From: Ailanthus altissimus
Taxonomy: Eukaryota > Streptophyta > Magnoliopsida > Sapindales > Simaroubaceae
Length of the DNA: 64,000 nt
Direction of reading: 5' to 3'
Assembly (NCBI GenBank): GCA_946807835.1
Contig: OX327693.1
Span: 2,435,501-2,499,500, forward strand
Within the stretch, counting starts at the first letter, position 1; every line of letters starts with the position of its first letter. The notes under the pieces are model-generated. The model was not told where the DNA came from and did not search any database. It saw only the letters and a program-made list of their open reading frames with translations. Shown one piece after another: positions 24,804 to 36,338 of the stretch. A program made the position numbers and the translations under genes.

Positions 24804-25583
24804 ATGCGTTCAACTTCTGGTTATAGCTCTCTCCTACTGATCCTAACAATTCATCTTGTTCTAACACCGTCATCTTCTGATTTGGCACGATTTTTCGAAC
24901 CAAATTCAAGGTTCACATAATCAATGGATTCCAGAGCAACGATAATCCCTTGGTGATCCATTGTTACTCCAATGATGATGATCTTGAAGAGCATGTCCTA
25001 AGCGTTGGCCAAGAATTTCGTTTTGTTTTCAGGGTTCACTTTGTGAAGACGACTCATTTTTGGTGCAGCATGAGTAAATGGTCACTTTCTAAGACTGTTG
25101 ATGTGTTCAAGAATGGAAAAGAGATGCAGGAAATTTAAAAGTAAATCTACTTTCAGTAAGATCAGAAGAGTATCATTCTGCGCTATAATCTATTTTATTT
25201 GGAGAGAACGGAATTTGAAAGTCTTCCAACAGAAAACTCTTTTTACAAGTAAAATCTACCAAAAGATTAAGGATGTTATTTGGATTAAATGTATAAGTGT
25301 TGTAAATGGTCAAGGGATTGACCATATTGCAGCTGGTTGGTAAATGTAGTTAACTGTCTATGAATTATATTGTCTTACTTTCTCTCTTTTATTGAATTTT
25401 ACTCTATAATACCTGCTAGATTTAGTATTTATATAAATTTTTTACTTAAAAAAAAAAAAGAATGGAAAAGAGACCAGATACTGCCGTGAGACTGGGAATT
25501 ACTTTTGGCTACCCACTGAGGATGCCATTTATTTGAGCAATGACAATACCAATTGGCAGAAAGTGTATACTTGGACTAATTAA
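24804..25583 (+). pseudogene. SPH locus C, broken by two frameshifts and a LINE insertion
   Basis: The relic begins with ATG and a signal peptide (MRSTSGYSSLLLILTIHLVL). A one-base change near 24885-24895 shifts the frame and leads to a stop at the FT position. The next frame is open from about 24895 and reads KVHIINGF, LVIHC, DDDLEEH, GQEFRFVF, TTHFWCSM, VDVF. At 25124 a LINE fragment interrupts it. The 3' part resumes at 25458 but has lost one base near 25480, and the conserved GNCFW cysteine is tyrosine (AATTACTTTTGG). The relic ends at TAA 25581-25583. It cannot make an S1 protein. Confidence 0.9.
25109..25473 (+). mobile_element. 5'-truncated LINE insertion in SPH locus C
   Basis: A 16-bp target duplication AAGAATGGAAAAGAGA is present at 25109-25124 and 25458-25473. 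The 333 bases between encode, in one frame, FCAIIYFIWRERNLKVFQQK, typical of the C-terminal region of plant L1-type reverse transcriptase polyproteins, then a 3' tail and a run of 12 A before the second duplication. This is classic target-primed insertion, plus orientation. Confidence 0.92.
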
Positions 25584-26272
25584 AATAAAATAATAATGTC
25601 ATTGAAATAAAATTATGTAATTTCATCGTCAAGTTGTGTATGTGGACACCGTCAAGTCTAATTAGTATGGTGAATAAGGGGAATCATTTTAATAAATTAT
25701 TAATTCATTCACTTGATTTTTATATATACATTTTTTTTTTTAATTTACATCAGAATACAATATTGATACAACATCAAATTACATTACTATATTACAATCA
25801 GATTATGTTATTAGGATTTTTTCTGAAGCAAACTGTTATATTTATATGTTCTTTTAATTTTACTTTCTAAGAAGTGTCCAATTGCTTCTACTTTTATTAT
25901 ATAAAATTTAATGAGAAATTATCAAATTTTATCTCGTAGTTTTGATATTACCATTTGTCTTCTTTTAACGGAGAAGTATTGTTTTTTTTTTTTTTGGGCT
26001 TAGCATTCCAATGACTAATTTGTAAGTCTTTTATTATTTTGCCTTTAATGTAATATAAATATAGACATGATACGAGTACAATAGAATATAGACCGACTTA
26101 AATTCCCTTCATTTGTATTTTAAATTACAATAAATATAACCAAAATTGCATTAATGCTCAGAAAAATAAAATAAAGATATTTATTCTTTTAAAAAATAAA
26201 AATACAGTTACACAAAATATTCTTAACAATGGAAGGGTAATAGAATAGTAAGGAATATATATATATATATAT
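25584..26272. other. 3' flank of locus C, part of the B/C duplication
   Basis: Contains no gene. The part near 26150-26260 (TTGCATTAATGCTCAG, AAAGATATTTATTCTTT, GGAAGGGTAATAGAATA) aligns with DNA on both sides of Copia-2, at 10205-10230 and 13275-13425, and ends in a (TA)n run. Confidence 0.6.
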
Positions 26273-27417
26273 GGGTAGGATATATGATATTTCTTTTTTT
26301 ACGCAATTTTTAACATAAAATTTTAATTATTAAATTATTTTTTATTCAATAATTAAAATTAAAATTGATGTGACATTCTTGTATTTTAAAAATTATTTAA
26401 CTATTAATAGACTCTACCATAATAATAATTATACTATATTCTCTCTCATCTTTTATATTTCTTTCATTTATTTTTCTCTCTCATATTAACACATTCCTCT
26501 TTTTTTGTTTACAAATATCATAATTAAATAATTTTAATCACAGCACTATTTTTAAAATTAAGATTATAAATATTATATATATCACTTTTTTAATATTATA
26601 TATCACTCACTTTTTTAATTTATTATCTTTTATTTAAATATATTTAAATTTATAAATTAAAACCAGGTGACACTTTGCTAATTAATAATTAATTTTCGTT
26701 GGTAGTAGTTGGAAACTTGTGAAACATGATTCAACAAAAAAATCAGAATCAACATGCATTAAGGCCTCTAGAGGTACTCTGATTGTGCATCTGTTCTATG
26801 AGATAACGAGAGGCTGCAGAAACTGTGATTGTGCATCTATTGGAGAAGAACTATATTTACGTTGAAGAAGAATTACGTAAATTTTAAAAGTTTATATTCG
26901 TTTTAAAAGTTTATATTCATTTTTAGAAGACTTATATTCATTTTAAAGTTTCTATTTACGTAAATTTATTTTTTAAGAAGAATTATATTTACATAAGTTA
27001 CCAACTACTATTAACGAAACATAATTATTAATTAGCAAAGTGTCATTAGGTTTTAACTTATAAATTCAAATATATTTAAATAAAAGAGAATAAATTAAAA
27101 AGAGTAATATATAATTTATAATATTTATAATCTTAATTTAAAAAAAAAGTAAAGTGATTAAAATTATTTAATTATGATATTTGTATAAAAAAAAAAGAAT
27201 GCATTAATATAAGAGAGAAAAATAAATTAAAGAGATATAAAAGATGAGAGAGAATATAATATAATTATTATTATGGTGAGATCCACTAATAGTTAAATAA
27301 TTTTTAAAATACAACAATGACATATCAACTTTAATCTTAGTTATTGAATGAAAAATAATCTAATAACTAAAAATTTACATTAAAAGTTATGTAAAAAAAT
27401 AGATGTCATAGATTTTA

Positions 27418-27420
<3 letters not shown>
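26273..27420. mobile_element. Foldback-type element with about 430-bp terminal inverted repeats
   Basis: The left arm (26273 to about 26725) and the right arm (about 26990-27420) are inverted copies with scattered differences. Paired words include TATTTAACTATTAATAGA with its inverted partner near 27280, ATTTAAATATATTTAAATTT near 26632 with its partner near 27065, and GACACTTTGCTAATTAATAA with its partner near 27030. The roughly 260-bp loop has AAGTTTATATTC repeats. It has no coding capacity and sits in a (TA)n tract. Confidence 0.85.

Positions 27421-27470
<50 letters not shown>
27421..27470. repeat. (AT)n microsatellite
   Basis: About 21 AT dinucleotides followed by ACACACAC, directly abutting the foldback element. 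Confidence 0.95.
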
Positions 27471-27471
<1 letters not shown>

Positions 27472-28770
27472 ATGTAGGACATAATTAAAATAGATTATTT
27501 TAAAAATTCTTATTTGAGTATAAATTAATATTTTTATTGTAATAAGATTATTATTCATATTTGAGACATAATTTTAAAAAAGTTTAACTTATTTAATTAT
27601 TAGGATTTATTACTAGTTAATATTTAATGTTTACTTAAGATTAAATAAGCTATTATTATAAATAAGTTTATTATTTATAATTTTTACAATCATCTTATCA
27701 ATAATATTTTTATTGAGAACCTATCTTTATTGTGAATTGGGACGCTCATCTCTTTATCTTCTCATGGATTCAAAAATTATATTAGAATGATATCTAGTAT
27801 TGCTTCTGTCCTGTGTGAAAAAGTATAAAAAAAAAAGTGACAATTTTCTAAATCAAATCAAGATCCCTTCCTAACAAATCGCTACCCAACGATTTGCTAT
27901 GAATGAGATTCAACTCTCAAATTTTCGCCCTCGCATATGAACATTTGTTCTTATACTTCATTAAGAACGAGTAGGAAAAGTAATCGCATAGTATCCATAT
28001 ACTACATTCATTTTAATCTCAGAAAAGATTACTATCTCTTACTGTTTGTTGACTAACACATGCTTACCATTAATGAGAGTTGTAACATAAACTAAAAACC
28101 TTGAATAACATGAAGTTTCTAATTAACCTCATGTAAATTATTAAATTTTAGAGAAATTATTAGCAATACTTTCAAAGTATGATCATTTATCAATAATACC
28201 CATAAATTTTATAAATAGACACTACTACCCAACTTATAATTAAAATTCGTTAACTTTTAGAAGTCAATGAGTAATAAAATATAAGTAACAATTAGTCAAA
28301 GGGCAACGAAATAACCTTTAAACTAATAAAAATAAATAAAAATTAGAAACCCCTAACTTTCTTTCTCTTCCTCTTCTAAATCTTTTAGGCTGCTACTGAA
28401 AGGGAATATAACCTTATTACTAGTGCGCAATTGTGTCGATTGCATTGGCTTTGGCTCAGGTTTAGCTTTTCTTTTATTGATTTTCATGCTAGAATTTTTT
28501 ATTACTGTTTGAACATAAATGCTAGAATTTTGTGATAGTTTCATCTTTTTATCTCTTTGAGTTGAGGGTAAAACATATATCTTAAGTATTAATTTTAACC
28601 AAAAAAAAAAAGGGGGCTTACAATTTAATATTGGTACCTATTTTTAGAACTTCTGAGTGCTACTGATAAATGGGCATAGCTCAATGATATTGCTGCAATG
28701 TCCCTATTTTGTTTTACAGGTCACAAGTATTTGATCATTCTTAAATATATTACATGTTCTCTCGCCATGA
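27471..28770. other. Intergenic DNA between loci C and D
   Basis: The first 330 bases align with 13450-13800 as the end of the B/C duplicated segment. The rest contains no gene that I recognise. An open minus-strand frame at 28353-28544 is short and lysine-rich without a domain. Confidence 0.5.
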
Positions 28771-29061
28771 ATGAGTTATATAAATCATTTGTAAAACATG
28801 TTATTGTCCAGTTTACATCATTTTATATCTAACACCAATATCTAAATTAGAAAGCTCCTCCATTTTAACTGTAACATATACTAAAATTTGTCTTGAGTGT
28901 AATATTAGATGTCTCAAATTATATTTTACATAATAGAAAAAATGTCATTTTAATTCTTAATTTTATGAATATACATCAACTTAATCTTTACTTTTTTAAT
29001 ACATATTATATTAGTCTTTGTAGGAACAATAATAGTAATCGTTCAACGAAAATGGTAATAG

Positions 29062-29203
29062 AAAATTACCCAAAACGTCTCTACATGTACTACTATGGTA
29101 TATATTAAATAAAATTACCCAAAACATCTCTACATGTACTACTATGGTATATATTAAATAAAATTACCCAAAACGTCTCTACATATAGGTTATATATTAA
29201 ATA
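29062..29203. repeat. 49-bp tandem repeat, three units
   Basis: Units start at 29062, 29111 and 29160. The core is AAAATTACCCAAAACGTCTC followed by TACATGTACTACTATGG. The third unit is slightly shortened. The array is specific to the D copy of the D/E segment. Confidence 0.9.
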
Positions 29204-30066
29204 AATGAAGATTAAATTAGTATATATCTATAAAATCAGGAATCAAAATGGCATTTTCCTTAAATAATATCATAATGTATGGTGTGACAATTATTAAATT
29301 AATAGTAAAATTGTACTGTATATAAATTATTTAAAATTCTGTGAAATAATCTTATTATCTTCTTAACAAAAGTTACATTATTTTTAACGTGAAATTTGGT
29401 ATACAATTTTAAGTTCTTATTTTTTTTGTACACAAAGTCTTGCATAAATTTTAAGTTCATTTTTGGATAGAATCTTTGGAATTAAAATTCAATATTCATT
29501 ATCTTTCTATATATGGTTAATTTATCATAATTTTTCAAGGAAAATCCTTTCATATATTGATCAAATAAAGAATAAAAAGTTGTAGAAAATAATTACCATT
29601 CATCAAGTGTAAGCTGTACTTTGCATAGTGTTTTACCTGACATTAGTAACTAATAGAAAAACCTCAATTTTTTATTGGATAAAAATTAAGAACCTGCTAT
29701 AAGGGCCCTCTAATAATTTAATTACAAGCAAAAAAAAATGTGTTAATTGTACTTAGGCCCCCTATATACATGGCTTAAATATAAATAGGTCCTCATTTTC
29801 AAACTGATTTTAGTGATCAGGAGTCTAATAAATTAAATTTAATTATAGTCCCACTCAAATATTTATACTCGTAAAATTAAGATGATACTTATTTCTTAAT
29901 TTAAGAACATAGATTCGAATTTTTACTCTCACTTTTATGTCTTTAAATACATTTAGTTATTTATCTTATTTAAGCTAAGCATCGAAATTCTAGCTAGCTA
30001 GCTAATGCTCTTATGCTTATGCTAAGAACATAAATGGAAATGCTTGTGATAAAAATTTTATTGGTC

Positions 30067-30131
30067 AAATGCTATATTTATAAACCTAACATTTGTGGTT
30101 CTCTAACAATAAAGTACATGCTTATAAATTC
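30067..30131 (+). promoter_or_regulatory. Promoter block of SPH locus D
   Basis: AACCTAACATTTGTGGTTCT, AACAATAAAGTACATGC and TATAAA (30123-30128) match the block of locus E almost base for base. It lies downstream of the ATG at 30034, which therefore is unlikely to be a real start. Confidence 0.6.
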
Positions 30132-30210
30132 TCTTAGTCATCCTTATCTTAAACTTATAAAATTACAAACACAAACACCTTTAACATCCTCTACATATCT
30201 AAAAACAAAC

Positions 30211-30666
30211 ATATCCATTTCTCTTACTCTTGCTCAAAAGTGCTTTCTCATTCATTTTCTAACTATCATTCTGCTGCTTCAAGCTTCATCATCATCAGCT
30301 TTAACTTTTGGTGAAAAAGTGATTTTCCGGGTGAAGTTCAAGGTTCATGTAGTGAATGGCTTTACCAGCAACCAAAATCCATTGATCACCCATTGTTGGT
30401 CAAAAGATGATGATCTTGGATGGCACACTTTATACATGAACCAAGAATATAACTTCGAATTTGGTAGGAATATTTTTGAAACCACTCATTTTTGGTATAG
30501 CATGACATGGGATTCGCTAAATAAGATCATTGAGGTTTTTAATACCAGAGAACAAACCGTAACATGTTGGAGTACTGGAAATTGCTTTTGGCTTACTACA
30601 GAAGATGGAATTTATTTCAGCAATGATTCTAACAACTGGGTTAAGAAGTACCATTGGACATATTGA
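30211..30666 (+). pseudogene. SPH locus D, start codon lost and one cysteine replaced
   Basis: The reading frame is open over the full S-protein homologue length, about 151 codons, with signal peptide (SLTLAQKCFLIHFLTIILLL), KVHVVNGF, LITHC, DDDLGWH, TTHFW, GNCFWLTTEDGIYFS. At the position of the ATG in locus E it has ATA (30211-30213). The frame stays open back to an ATG at 30034, but that lies upstream of the TATA box. The second conserved cysteine (HFWC in A, C and E) is tyrosine (HFWY). Probably a pseudogene or a very weak gene; a non-AUG start cannot be excluded. Sister of locus E by segmental duplication. Confidence 0.75.
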
Positions 30667-31050
30667 TAATAATAACAATTATTATTATTATTTACTAAAA
30701 ATATGATGTCAAAATCTTTCAAGTTGTACCATTCTAATAAATGAACAAGGGTAAGATTGATGATGATCAATTTCGAAACGATTATTTTGTTCGCTCATTT
30801 TTAAGGTTTCATTAATATTTACGTATGAAAATTTTAAATAGTTGTAATTTTCCGCCATCCTTTACCGACCATGCAAGCAATATACTAAGATATCGGTATT
30901 ATTAAGGATCCATTTATCGACTTTGAATTGGAAGAAAATGTTTATAAGGAGAATCATTTTAATATATTATTCATTGACTTAATTTCTCTCTTTATATATA
31001 AATATAAAATTTAATGGGAAATTATCACTTTTCATATTGTAGTTTTTATA

Positions 31051-32250
31051 GGGAGAACTACAATTTTGTCACTCGGTTTGATATTCAATTTTATTTTTAA
31101 AATTTTAAAATATTTAATTTTATCTCTCTTTATTAATTATTTATTATAAAAAGACAAAAAAGCAACTCAACAAAAAAAAAACTGACACAAAAAATGTCCC
31201 ATTATAATCACGTATCAAATAGATAATTACTAATAAAAAACAAATAAATTATTGTCTTCTAAAAAAAAATGGCCGTCTTCTTTGTTTGTTTTGAAAATTC
31301 TTCTTCTTCTTCTTCCTCTAATGTTTCTTCCTTAAGCATCTCACTATATTTTTGCTCTATAATGCAACAAAATCACTCCCCAATCTTCAATTTAATTCCT
31401 TCAAATTTCCTGAATGCAAAAACCTAAACTCAGCATTTTCAAGCATAAAACCACGCACCAAGAAAAAATTAAACTTTCTCAATTTCATTTCAAAACCCCG
31501 AAACCCAAATCAAGAACAACCAAATCATAACAACTGTTAGGTTCTGATATTTTGATTTGCAGAAAACAAGGAATAGGTCATGGAGAAGAGAAGGGTTAGC
31601 TTTGCAGGTACTTTAACTCTGAATTTTGGATTCATACATTTCCATCTACAAAATCAAAATTAAAATAATTTTGTAGTATCCAAATATTTAACAATTAAAT
31701 TGCCTCTCCCTTTGCTGGCCCACTAGATTATGATTTTTCAAATTTCAAAATAAATGGGTATAAGAGCGGTTGACTGATAAGGTGGTTCAATAGATTCTTT
31801 CTCTTTTTTCTTTCTTTTCCCAAAAAATTCTTAGGTCGTACGTACAATAAACTACTCTCGTACCCATCGTATAATATCCAATTAAAATCTAAATTGGATT
31901 TGAGAGACTTAAGAACAAAAGCAGAAGTTTGCTTTTTAATGGAAATTGTAAGAATCTAAAATTTAGATTGAAAAAAAATATATATATATATTAAAATTTG
32001 GGCCTATCTAAATATATTACGTGTATTTTATTTATTAATAATTAATTATTGATTGACATGTGAATATAATGAATACAATTAAATTGTTAGTTATTAATAC
32101 ATGAATTTTAGTAGGGTAAAAAAATTATATATAGCAAAATTTTTTTTTTTAATTAGATTAAATAAAAACTAATTCAGAAAGAGGGACAAATTGGATAATT
32201 TAAAATTTTAAGAACAAAATTGTCCTTCACTTTTTTTTTATATATATGTA
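31051..32250. mobile_element. Candidate non-autonomous DNA element with degenerate inverted ends
   Basis: GGGAGAACTACAATTTTGTC with TTAAAATTTTAAAAT at 31051-31125 is loosely mirrored near 32160-32235 (minus strand: GGACAATTTTGTTCTTAAAA, then TTTGTCCCTC). Ends of this style occur in plant Mutator-like elements. The interior has no open frame of note. Similarity of the arms is modest, so the call is tentative. Confidence 0.3.
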
Positions 32251-32733
32251 TCATTTGCCTCCTCAACGTTTTGCTTTTAATGCACAGTGGTGTTTTAATA
32301 CATTTTAACTTGGTTGTTTACACCTCTTTCCACCCTACAGTGACTACTTTTTAAGTCAGTTACTACATGATTTTCTAGAAGTATAAGATGATGAAGGAGA
32401 AAATTATGAAAATTGAAACAAAATAGATTGGAATTCAATTGATTCTTTTTTCCCGATAGATGAAATTTTATTCTTTTTGCAAAGAAAATCTTGCTCAAAT
32501 TTGTGAATGTGGAGCCAATTAATGATGGTTATGGTGGCATAACCATGGCTAAAAATGAAGAAGAGAAAAAAGTTGTTTAAGAAAGAAACAAAAAAAAGTT
32601 GAGTCAATTTTTAAAAAAAAAAATTAGAGGAATTATTTTGAGTTAAGGATAAAATAAATATTTTAGGTACTAATTTTAATGGAAAAGTGCTAACAATTGA
32701 ATGTTAATGCCTGGCTTTGAACTTAAAGTCTAA

Positions 32734-33685
32734 GATTCAAGTAGAGGTGGCAAAATTTTTTACAGGATTAGAATTCTATAAGACTCGTTTTAAATAAAAA
32801 ATAATTTGAATTGTATTTTAAATATTTTTTGGGGATATGGTGAGTTTGAGTATAGTAAGATAAATCTAAATTAAACTTGAGCTAGATTTGGGGATATGTT
32901 AATTTTTTTCTAAATCCGTCCTAAATATTCGTTTTAAAAATAAAATAAAAAAATTTAGTGTAAAAAAATTATTTATTTATACAAATTAAAGTTAGCTACG
33001 TGTTAAATATGGAAGTATAAAATGTATTTACATTATATTTTTTAAATTATGATTCTTATTCATATTATTTTACTTTTAATTATTTTATTTATTTTTTAAT
33101 TATATTTAATATTATACATTTACTTCTAAATTGAAGTGAACTCATTTGTTAAAAAAGAACAACAAAGAAGTAAATGATTTTATTACTATTCTTAATTTTT
33201 CAGTCATCAGTCATCTAACTCAATATTTCTTTTACTTTGTGTTATAAATTTGAGATAAATTTTAATAGAGACTTAATGTTTGGATTACAAATAAAGTATG
33301 ATGATTTAGATGTCAAAGTTCAAAGAAACCATTGATTTTTGTGATTTTTGATTTTTAATTCATGTTATCGATTTTTAAAATTAGTAATTGAAGACACGAT
33401 ATAATCTATAATTTCATGTGATGTTATAATATTTTTGGTATATTATGATTGTACGGAGTAAAATACTATTTTACAAAAGTAAATGGGTACAAATAAAATA
33501 GTATTTAAAAAATTGAAAAAAAAAAGGGTATAGAGTACTAATGGGGATTCTCATCCTCATTTGGGGATCCTAACTCCAAATTCAAATTATATATATTGAA
33601 TACGAGGATCCTCACTATATTCAAGTATAGGAATGAGGTTTGTGATCCCCATCCCAACCCGCCCATTGCCACCTTTAGATTCAAG
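32734..33685. mobile_element. Non-autonomous hAT-like element with perfect 8-bp target duplication
   Basis: Terminal inverted repeats TAGAGGTGGCAA (32742-32753) and TTGCCACCTTTA (33666-33677) match at 11 of 12 bases. The flanking 8-bp duplication GATTCAAG (32734-32741, 33678-33685) is exact. Eight-base duplications and GGTGGCAA-type ends are hallmarks of the hAT superfamily. At 936 bp with no transposase frame it needs help in trans. The right subterminal part is GGGGATCC- and CCCATCCC-rich. Confidence 0.9.
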
Positions 33686-34681
33686 TGTTCAACTTAAATA
33701 ATTAGTCTAGTGAGTGAAGAAATCGTCATACTTATAAACTAAGTATCAATCATTTTATATTTAATATAAGAAAATTAACTCGCTCAACAATCCTCTAACT
33801 CTGACACTTTTGTTTGGTAGTGACTATATCTATATTGACTATTAGGATCTAACTCTGATATCACTTGTTAAAAAACCTTGGGATTATAAGAAAGAAACTT
33901 AGGATCTAAATATCCAACTTAAAATATTAACTTAATGAATGACCATATTACTTATAAATCTAAGTATCAACTATTTTTCAATCAATGTGAAGAACCAACT
34001 CACTCAACATAAATCATTTGCAAAACATGTTATTACCTACTTTACATCATCATATATTTAACACCAATATTTAAATCGGAAAAGTTCTTTTATTTTTATT
34101 GAAATATATATTAAAAAAGTCTTTAAAATAATATTAGGTATTTTAAATTATATTCTAAAATTTATATTTTAAATAATACTATAATGTATGATGTGATGTT
34201 TATTAAATTAATGGTAACATGGTACGGGTATATAAATCATTTAAAATTTTGTGAAATAATCTTATTATATGCTTAACAAATATTACATTATTTTTAACAT
34301 GAAATTGGATACACGATTTTAAGTTTTTTTTATACACAAATGTTTTTCTTATACACAAAGTCTTGGCATAAATTTTAATTTCTCATTTAGTTAGAATATT
34401 TGGAATTAAAATTCAATATCTGTTAATCTTTCTATGTATAGTTAAATTATTATAATTTAGCTAGGCAAATCCTTTCATTGATCAAATAAAGAATGAAAGT
34501 TAAAGAAATTAATATTACCATTCATCAAGTGTAAGTTGTACTTTGCATAATGTTTTATGTGACATTAATAACTAATAGATAAACCTCAAATTTTTTATTG
34601 GATAAAAATTAAGAATCTTCTATAAGGGTCCCCTAATAATTTATTTGCAAATGAAAAAGTGTATTAGTTGTACTTAGCTCC

Positions 34682-35915
34682 TATGTACAGAACGTAACTA
34701 GAAAATTTTTTTTCCACTGGGTTAATTTTTTTAAAATATAATTTTATAATTTTTTACAGTATAAAATAATTTTATTCATAAAAACAATTGTTCCGTTGTT
34801 TTATAATATATGTATGTAAATAAACAAAAATAAAATAAAATGCATATAAGATATGTAATATACTATTAAAATTGTGTGTCAGTAATGTCTCTAAAATATA
34901 TAATTCATCTATTATTAATTTTGAATCAGTAAAACTAATTACATTTATTATTAAAACTAAATTAATTTTAGAGAAAAAAATAATAACTTGAATCTGACTA
35001 AGATAAAATTAATATAGAGTTTGTAAAAAATCTATGATTAAATAACACTTTCGTTATTGAAGTAATATTTAAAAAAAAATTGATTTATGAATAAATTTAA
35101 TCCTAAAAAATTAATATAAATAATTTTATCTAATTAAGGTAAGAAATATAAATCAATTCTTATGTTTTTAAATTAAGATATTCAAATTCTCAAAGAAAAA
35201 CTAATTTTAGCATACAAAAAATTCTCATTTCTCCTATACCCTTTTCCCTCTGCCCCCCACCCCCGGTAAAAAAAAAAAAAAAGCCCCCACCTATTTTAAT
35301 CTTTATAATTTTTTAATCAAATTATATAAAATATTTTCAATTTTTCTTCATCACACCCAAATTAACACCTCAAATTATTTACAAAAATCAAATAATAATT
35401 AAACTATGTAGAATACAATACTACCATCACCAAATCATCTTCGCATAATACCATCAATCACTAAAATACCACAAATCAAAGGAAGGGTGTGGATGGAGCG
35501 GCGACATGGGGAAGCGGCAGACGTGATGGTGGAATGTTGGGGTGCTGATTTTAAGGATGTTTTAGGTTGGGAGGCTAGTTTGTGAGTTGATTTTGGTTTG
35601 AGGGGCTGATTTTTGGGTTGTTTTGGATGGGGGAGGAGTGGTGGACTGTGGACGATTTTGGATAGGGGGTTGGTTTTTGGGAAAAGTAAAAATGATAAAT
35701 AAGGGAAAAATAAAAACGAAACTTAAGATTTGGGGGAAATGAAAATTTTAAATATTTTTTTTAAAAATAAAATATGATGATAACGATCATTTTGTCATAA
35801 AAAGTAAATATTTAATACAACCGGTAGGGATAAATGAAGTTTGAAAAATGAAAAACTTTTAGAATAAATTCTAATATTTATAGAGACTAAAATGATATTT
35901 TATATATATATATAC
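34682..35915. mobile_element. Anonymous 1.22-kb insertion upstream of locus E
   Basis: Comparison with the D copy shows continuous sequence CCTATATACATGGCTTAAAT, whereas here TATGTAC (34682-34688) and TATATAC (35909-35915) are separated by 1220 bases, suggesting a 7-bp target duplication with one difference. The insert has a G-rich stretch (35480-35690) and a C-run plus A-run near 35253-35290. No coding frame or family is recognised. Confidence 0.6.
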
Positions 35916-36192
35916 CTTGCTTAAATACAAATAGATCCTTATTTTTAGATTGATATTAATGGTTAGAGTCTACTGAATTAGACTCACTTAAATCAAATTT
36001 AGTTATAGTCCAACTCGAATATTTATACTCATAAAAGACGTACTAATATTTTAAATTGAAAATAAAAACTCGAGTTTTTGTTTTGTTTTTATGTTTTCTC
36101 ATTTAAATATTTATATTCAAGCTAAGTATCCAATGTCTAGCTAGCTAATGCTTATCCTATGAACATAAATGGAAAGAAAAAAAATTTGTTGG

Positions 36193-36260
36193 TCGAATCC
36201 TATATTTATTAAACCTAACATTTTTGGTTCTCTAACAATAAGTACACGCTTATAAATCCT
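36193..36260 (+). promoter_or_regulatory. Promoter block of SPH locus E
   Basis: AACCTAACATTTTTGGTTCT and ACGCTTATAAATCC with TATAAA at 36251-36256, about 85 bases before the start codon. Same module as in front of A, C and D. Confidence 0.65.
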
Positions 36261-36338
36261 CTTAATCCTGCTTATCTTAAACTCATAAAATAACAAACCC
36301 AAACACCATTAACATCCTTTACATTTCTAAAAAAAAAA

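Noticed and set aside
29062..29203. CRISPR-like array from three 49-bp repeats
   Set aside because: Head-to-tail repeats without spacers, in plant nuclear DNA; an ordinary tandem repeat.
30034..30210. N-terminal extension giving locus D a 210-residue protein
   Set aside because: This ATG is upstream of the conserved TATA box and the extension translates promoter and leader sequence shared with locus E.
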